NCBI GenBank assembly: GCA_026014735.1
Contig: JAOZHT010000004.1
Span: 281,321 to 345,320, forward strand
Source: Candidatus Bathyarchaeota archaeon
GTDB lineage: Archaea > Thermoproteota > Bathyarchaeia > Bathyarchaeales > Bathycorpusculaceae
Length of the DNA: 64,000 nucleotides
Reading direction: 5' to 3'
Shown here in pieces: positions 60,214 to 64,000 of this stretch. The notes beneath the pieces were generated by a model. That model made no database searches, was not told the DNA's origin, and saw nothing but the letters and a program-made list of their open reading frames with translations. A program made the translations under genes and the position numbers. How positions within the stretch are numbered: position 1 is the stretch's first letter; each line of letters opens with the position of its first letter.

Positions 60214-60501
60214 TTAGGCTTTTGCTAAAGTAATCTCCATCGTGGAAACCATTCTGGACTTGCTTTCTCCCTCACGTGGCGGCATCTCGGCAGTGCCAAT
60301 GGCAATCTTAGATACTTTGAGGTCTTTAATGAACCGGTTTCTTGCGATCTCTGCTACGTCAACTGCGGTGGTTATGGCTTGGCCTCTGGCTTTTAGGGTG
60401 ATTGCTTTTAGGTTGCCTGAGGAGAGACTTGTGATTATTGCCAGAACATAGCTCATGGGGGGTTTGTTTCCGACGAAGATAACATCTGCATTTTCAGTCA
60501 T
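60214..60501 (-). CDS. albA: Chromatin protein Alba
   Basis: A 95-residue Alba, which coats archaeal DNA and binds RNA. VIFVGNKPPMSYVLAIITSL, KARGQAITTAVDVAEIARNR and PREGESKSRMVSTMEITL are characteristic. The Lys in KPPM is the position acetylated in Sulfolobus. It is monocistronic. Confidence 0.95.
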   Translation of the reverse strand: MTENADVIFVGNKPPMSYVLAIITSLSSGNLKAITLKARGQAITTAVDVAEIARNRFIKDLKVSKIAIGTAEMPPREGESKSRMVSTMEITLAKA

Positions 60502-60631
60502 ATCTATTTACTCCTTTATGATGCTTAAGTGTAACGTTGCTGTTTGCGCTCGGCTGAGCGGAACGTTACTGCAAAATTAAGTGCCAAAACTTCCTTATAA
60601 GTCCATTGAAAACCATGCCATTTAGAGACAG

Positions 60632-61342
60632 ATGTTCAACAAAGCGGGTAAGAAAGGCTTTTCTACAGCCTGCCCGTATTTGGCTAATACAAACGAGACC
60701 CGAAAAGCTGTGCTGACCAAACTAAAAAAGCAAATCCAGCAACTCCTCACCGGACAAGCAGAGATAGCGCATAAGATGGGGTTAACACCCAACCACATCA
60801 GCGTAATCGGCTTCATCTTAGCCTTCGCCTCCGCCATCTCCTACGCCCTGTTCACCCCCCAAACCAGCTGGCTGCTGCTTCTAGCTACATTTTTCCTTTT
60901 GGCATCAGGCTACTGTGACACAATGGACGGCATCGTCGCCCGTACCTTTAAGCAAAGCAGCTCTTTTGGCGGCTTCTTTGATTCGGTGCTGGATCGATTC
61001 GCTGATGGCACCTCATATGCCGGGATTATTGTTGCGGGGTTATGCAGTGCAGCGTTTGGTTGGTACTGGGGAACCATTGTGGCGTTGTCTGCTTTGGTGG
61101 CTTCCATGCTGGTAAGTTACACCCGGGCTAGAGCTGAGATAATTGGGGTAAAAATGGAGTCGGTGGGTATTGCGGAACGCGCCGAGCGTATGCTTATCTT
61201 GGCTGCGGTAAGCATAATCGGATTCTTCAAACTCGAAATTCTCGGGTACGGCGTAGCCCTTATCGCGGTACTCTCAGCAATAACGGTTCTGCAAAGAGTA
61301 CTGCATGTTCATAGAGAATTAAAGAAAAAAGCAGCAGAATAG
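60632..61342 (+). CDS. CDP-alcohol phosphotransferase (archaetidylinositol phosphate synthase-like)
   Basis: A 236-residue membrane enzyme. The family motif D-x2-DG-x2-AR-x8-G-x3-D-x3-D is visible as DTMDGIVARTFKQSSSFGGF followed by DSVLDR. Five or six membrane helices follow. In archaea this family uses CDP-archaeol and inositol phosphate or glycerol phosphate; the first is likeliest given its size and the Glu/Arg residues in TRARAEIIGVKMESVGIAER. It ends 4 bases before the convergent rps26e. Confidence 0.85.
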   Translation: MFNKAGKKGFSTACPYLANTNETRKAVLTKLKKQIQQLLTGQAEIAHKMGLTPNHISVIGFILAFASAISYALFTPQTSWLLLLATFFLLASGYCDTMDGIVARTFKQSSSFGGFFDSVLDRFADGTSYAGIIVAGLCSAAFGWYWGTIVALSALVASMLVSYTRARAEIIGVKMESVGIAERAERMLILAAVSIIGFFKLEILGYGVALIAVLSAITVLQRVLHVHRELKKKAAE

Positions 61343-61346
61343 CCGC

Positions 61347-61640
61347 TTAGTATCTTCTTTTATAGCCTCTGGAATGTCGCTCGTTTTCAGCGCGGACCTT
61401 AACGATGCCGCGGTGAACAGCGCATGAGATACAGTAATATTTCGTGTCAACCCACGAAGCTAAAAATGTGCCTTTCTGCCTGAGTTCCTTAGCTAACTGC
61501 GGCTCTACGAATGATACTCTGCGAGTAGATCGTTTCGCCTTGTCCCGTGGCACCATTGCACCGCAATTTACACATTGAACAAGGGTACTGCTTCCTTTGC
61601 TTCCTTTAGCTCTTCCTCGGCTTTTTCGCTTACTGGGCAT
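61347..61640 (-). CDS. rps26e: 30S ribosomal protein S26e
   Basis: A 97-residue ribosomal protein with a C4 zinc finger: VQCVNCGAMVPRDKA and YYCISCAVHRGIVKV. S26e is present in TACK archaea and eukaryotes but absent from most Euryarchaeota, which is useful for placing this genome. A basic N-terminus SKRKSRGRAKGSKG binds RNA. Monocistronic. Confidence 0.93.
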   Translation of the reverse strand: MPSKRKSRGRAKGSKGSSTLVQCVNCGAMVPRDKAKRSTRRVSFVEPQLAKELRQKGTFLASWVDTKYYCISCAVHRGIVKVRAENERHSRGYKRRY

Positions 61641-61852
61641 TATTTTGACCTACTTTTTTCCTTTTTGTTCCATTTATTGAATTAACTATCTTATATATCT
61701 GCCTTAACTTTGCCCGTGAAGCCATGGAAGCAAATTGTCTTCAGGTAAGCATTTTTACCGTGAGACTCGGAGTTAAGCAACTCTTAAATTATGCGCCTCG
61801 CCTATTTCTTCAATTAGTAGTTAAGCCTATCTGATTGTCGAAGTGAACCTTT

Positions 61853-62431
61853 ATGGCGGAAATTGGTCTGAGAACAAAAATGCTTGTAAGAGACGTTATG
61901 AGCAGCCCAGTGGTAACGATGAGTGAAGATGAAACAGCAAACCGTGCTGCCTCAAACATGGACATGAACGATTTAGGCGCCGTCATCGTACAGAGCAACA
62001 CAGGAAAATCCATCGGCATAATAACTGAACGCGACATCGTTAAGCGGGTTGTAGCAAAAAACCTCAAACCCGACACCGTTAAAGCCAAAGAAATCATGAC
62101 TACCCCGCTAGTCACCATAGAGCCTGAGGCAACCATCACTGATGCCGCTCGAAGGATGACTCGGCTGGACATCCGGCGGCTAGGCGTAATCTACAAGGGC
62201 AATCTGGTAGGCATCATCTCAAGCAAAGATATCCTAGGCGTTATGCCTGAACTTATCGAGATTATGCAGGAGCGTCAACGCATCGAAGGCGCCGAGAGCA
62301 CCGAGGAAACCGAGGAGGTTCCGCTCTCAGGTTACTGCGACCGCTGCAACGCTTACTCTGAGAGCCTCAAGGAACGCAACGGACAAAACATCTGTGATGA
62401 ATGCCGCATAGAGCTTGAACAAGAAAAATAA
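61853..62431 (+). CDS. CBS-domain pair protein with C-terminal Cys motif
   Basis: A 192-residue protein: two CBS domains (about 10-65, LVRDVMSSPVVTMSEDET; about 75-130, AKEIMTTPLVTIEPEATI) and a C-terminal CDRC/CDEC pair likely to bind zinc (about 160-185). CBS pairs bind adenine nucleotides and act as energy sensors. The Zn tail suggests a nucleic-acid or protein partner. Confidence 0.88.
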   Translation: MAEIGLRTKMLVRDVMSSPVVTMSEDETANRAASNMDMNDLGAVIVQSNTGKSIGIITERDIVKRVVAKNLKPDTVKAKEIMTTPLVTIEPEATITDAARRMTRLDIRRLGVIYKGNLVGIISSKDILGVMPELIEIMQERQRIEGAESTEETEEVPLSGYCDRCNAYSESLKERNGQNICDECRIELEQEK

Positions 62432-62448
62432 TTTTTCTTTTTTTTTCG
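62432..62448 (+). terminator. T-rich terminator after the CBS gene
   Basis: A run of five T, C, then nine T directly follows the stop codon, a typical archaeal termination tract. Confidence 0.6.
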
Positions 62449-62507
62449 GCGCATGCTGAGGGTTGAATTCAGCTAGGCCTGTTTCAGTGAAATAATCAGA
62501 GTTTGGT

Positions 62508-63113
62508 TCAGAGAGTTCCAAGCGGGTCAAGTTTCCATTTCACAACTTGAAAAGCCTCGACATGCCGCCTTTCTCTAATAAGTTGGTATGCTCTATACTT
62601 AGCCAAGCACCTGATGGCCTCAGAAACAAACTCTACTTCGTCTGCTGATTTATGAAAACTCATCGCCTTTATCTTCTCAGCCAATGTTGCATCTATATCA
62701 ACGTAGATTTGGGGCTTAAACTCCACGGTGGTTGGCGTTTCATATAACAATACATTGCTAACTGTCCTGCCTGCGGATATGCCAGCGTTGCCTCCGTTCC
62801 GGTGGTCCTGATGCCTATCGTGGGGGCTTGGAACAAAAACGATGTCAGCTCTGACTTTTCTGAATTCACGTTCTATCCAAGATACAGAGTCGACATCGTC
62901 GGTTAGCTTGCCATCCTCGAAATCAGCGTAAACCAAAGAGGCACCGATAAGCGAACAAGCGGATTCCGCTGCCCTTAGCCGCTCCGCCTTTTCTCCGCCT
63001 CTTTCGCCCCCAGTCAACAAGAGAACTGTAACATCAACGTTTCTTTTTCTATAAAGAGCCAAGGTGCCAAAGCATCCGCTTTCAACATCATCAGGGTGAC
63101 AGCCTACAGCCAC
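62508..63113 (-). CDS. PIG-L family deacetylase
   Basis: A 201-residue LmbE/PIG-L protein, which removes acetyl from N-acetylglucosamine-type substrates with zinc. Ligands are in CHPDDVESG (HPDD) and HDRHQDH. Start is GTG 63113, the only start codon after an upstream in-frame stop; no SD is near, so it may be leaderless. Substrate could be an inositol- or thiol-linked glucosamine. Confidence 0.85.
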   Translation of the reverse strand: MAVGCHPDDVESGCFGTLALYRKRNVDVTVLLLTGGERGGEKAERLRAAESACSLIGASLVYADFEDGKLTDDVDSVSWIEREFRKVRADIVFVPSPHDRHQDHRNGGNAGISAGRTVSNVLLYETPTTVEFKPQIYVDIDATLAEKIKAMSFHKSADEVEFVSEAIRCLAKYRAYQLIRERRHVEAFQVVKWKLDPLGTL

Positions 63114-63342
63114 TACAGATACCGTTCGCTTTTCACCGTCCTTATGGTACTAAACAACCTTTACATGTGCCCAAACAGAAAGGTAGACTGGGACTCTATT
63201 TAGGTTACCCCGTTATCTGCTGGCGAACTTTCCCAGCCAATCAGCTATTATTTTTTGCAGAAGATTCCTTGTTTATGAGACTCGACCATGTAAAACGGTG
63301 GTTTGGAGCATCAAAATTAATATCCCAATAGTGGATTAGTTC

Positions 63343-64000
63343 ATGGCAGAGAAGCTTTTCGGGGGCCAGCTAATGAAGGATGAATGCGGCATCTGCGGCA
63401 GAGTTATGCGCACCACATACATGCGGCAGTGTCAACGCTGCAAAAAAATGTTCTGCCGCGACTGCATGGTCCCCGATGTAGCCACAGGCGACCCCAACGC
63501 CATGCTTTGCCTCCACTGCGCCCGCAGGATTGTTTCTCCGCGAACCGTCTCCAAATATGCGGGTCTGGAGAGTCACCTTAAATTCCGCGCCGCCTTCACA
63601 GACAAAGTAACCCTCAAATTCGCACGCATCGACGGCTTAATCGGCAGTAACCTACCCATGGCGGCTTACCGCGAAGAGGCATGGTGGAGCAACACGCCCT
63701 CAGGTGTCCATGCGAAGGCGTGGCTGAATGCAGGCTGGGAAGTGGAGCAGGTAAACCTCAAAGAGGGCACAGTAACCTTCCATAAAGTCCGCGTTCTACC
63801 CAAGAAACGCAAGAAGAACACGCTGGAAATCACTGAGCCCTTCACGCCTGTGCGGGTGCGTCCGCTGCGCTCCAAGGTGCCCTCGAAAACCAAGGTTTCC
63901 AAGCTTTATGCAAGAATCAAGAATCTTGAGCGGCAACGCAACATGCCCCAGCAGCCCTTAAGGGGCTTTAAGCCTAAGTCAAGGTACCAAAAGAAGCTTT
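63343..64000 (+). CDS. Zinc-ribbon protein with DUF7662-like domain, partial
   Basis: At least 219 residues; the gene runs off the window end. N-terminal zinc-binding segment: CGICGRVMRT, CQRCKKMFCRDC and CLHC (about 15-60). A DUF7662-like domain follows: RIDGLIGSNLPMAAYREEAW, WWSNTPSG and WLNAGWEVEQVNLKEGTV. A long basic tail (KKRKKNTLEIT, RIKNLERQRN) comes after it. DUF7662 is mostly bacterial and often near DNA-related genes; the archaeal zinc fusion is unusual. Function unknown. Confidence 0.65.
   Translation, partial: MAEKLFGGQLMKDECGICGRVMRTTYMRQCQRCKKMFCRDCMVPDVATGDPNAMLCLHCARRIVSPRTVSKYAGLESHLKFRAAFTDKVTLKFARIDGLIGSNLPMAAYREEAWWSNTPSGVHAKAWLNAGWEVEQVNLKEGTVTFHKVRVLPKKRKKNTLEITEPFTPVRVRPLRSKVPSKTKVSKLYARIKNLERQRNMPQQPLRGFKPKSRYQKKL

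Noticed and set aside
1-64000. CRISPR array, rRNA, or intact insertion sequence
   Set aside because: No regularly spaced repeats, rRNA signature or transposase with terminal inverted repeats was seen. The KGG array is repeated coding sequence with uneven spacing, not CRISPR.

Overview
The window looks like a mesophilic archaeon of the TACK group, most plausibly a Bathyarchaeia-type genome. The signs are ribosomal protein S26e, Alba, a PAC2-family protein, an archaeal CDP-alcohol (archaetidylinositol-type) phosphotransferase, form III RuBisCO with AMP phosphorylase, an initiator tRNA-Met with an A1:U72 pair, T-rich terminators and many wHTH and RHH regulators. Taxonomy is inferred from gene content only. 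Most genes are intermediate in GC; the stretch around 47.7-49.7 kb is visibly A+T-richer and looks accessory.

Layout. 0-3.1 kb: end of an ADP-forming acyl-CoA synthetase, a CofE-like ligase and an AmrS-type radical SAM enzyme. 3.3-9.7 kb: an eight-gene histidine operon, hisG-D-C-B-H-A-F-I, on the minus strand without hisE. 10-20.3 kb: housekeeping genes, with two tRNAs, an HtrA-like protease, a wHTH-VIT membrane fusion, a GT4 glycosyltransferase, and a FBPase plus IolC-type aldolase pair. 20.3-29.5 kb: hydrolase, decayed aldo/keto reductase, large cell-surface proteins and a B12-binding radical SAM enzyme. 30.3-33.5 kb: a stress-type island with six tandem Em/KGG-repeat mini-proteins, a DUF2795 protein, a flavodoxin and a ferritin-like protein. 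33.5-39.8 kb: two divergent regulators flanking TGAC/GTCA palindromes, then a ferredoxin, an FTR-rubredoxin fusion and a glutaredoxin-like protein, which together could form a thiol-redox relay, and surface proteins. 40.1-43 kb: RuBisCO and AMP phosphorylase, divergently transcribed, the core of the archaeal AMP salvage pathway. 43-47.5 kb: membrane proteins, a TIGR00266 protein and aconitase. 47.7-51.7 kb: accessory segment with an AbrB-like protein, a frameshifted PD-(D/E)XK protein, pyrF, an RHH protein and a DUF4258/DUF2283 pair. 51.7-64 kb: phosphoesterase, IMPase, MFS, SPASM radical SAM, LamG and NERD proteins, a CPA2 antiporter, Alba, S26e, a CBS protein, a PIG-L deacetylase and a zinc-ribbon protein cut by the window end.

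The most unusual part is the Em/KGG array. Each KGG gene has its own near-perfect GGAGGTGA ribosome site followed 5-7 nt later by a TTG start. The DUF2795 gene in the same array appears to start with ACG. Two copies share a 124-bp block with only two differences, and two transcription units share a conserved upstream motif. Also notable are a dispersed intergenic element (a TATA-like box followed by a G run) at five places, and a frameshifted protein joining a His-Gly/Cys domain to a restriction-like nuclease domain. No CRISPR array, rRNA gene or intact insertion sequence was seen.
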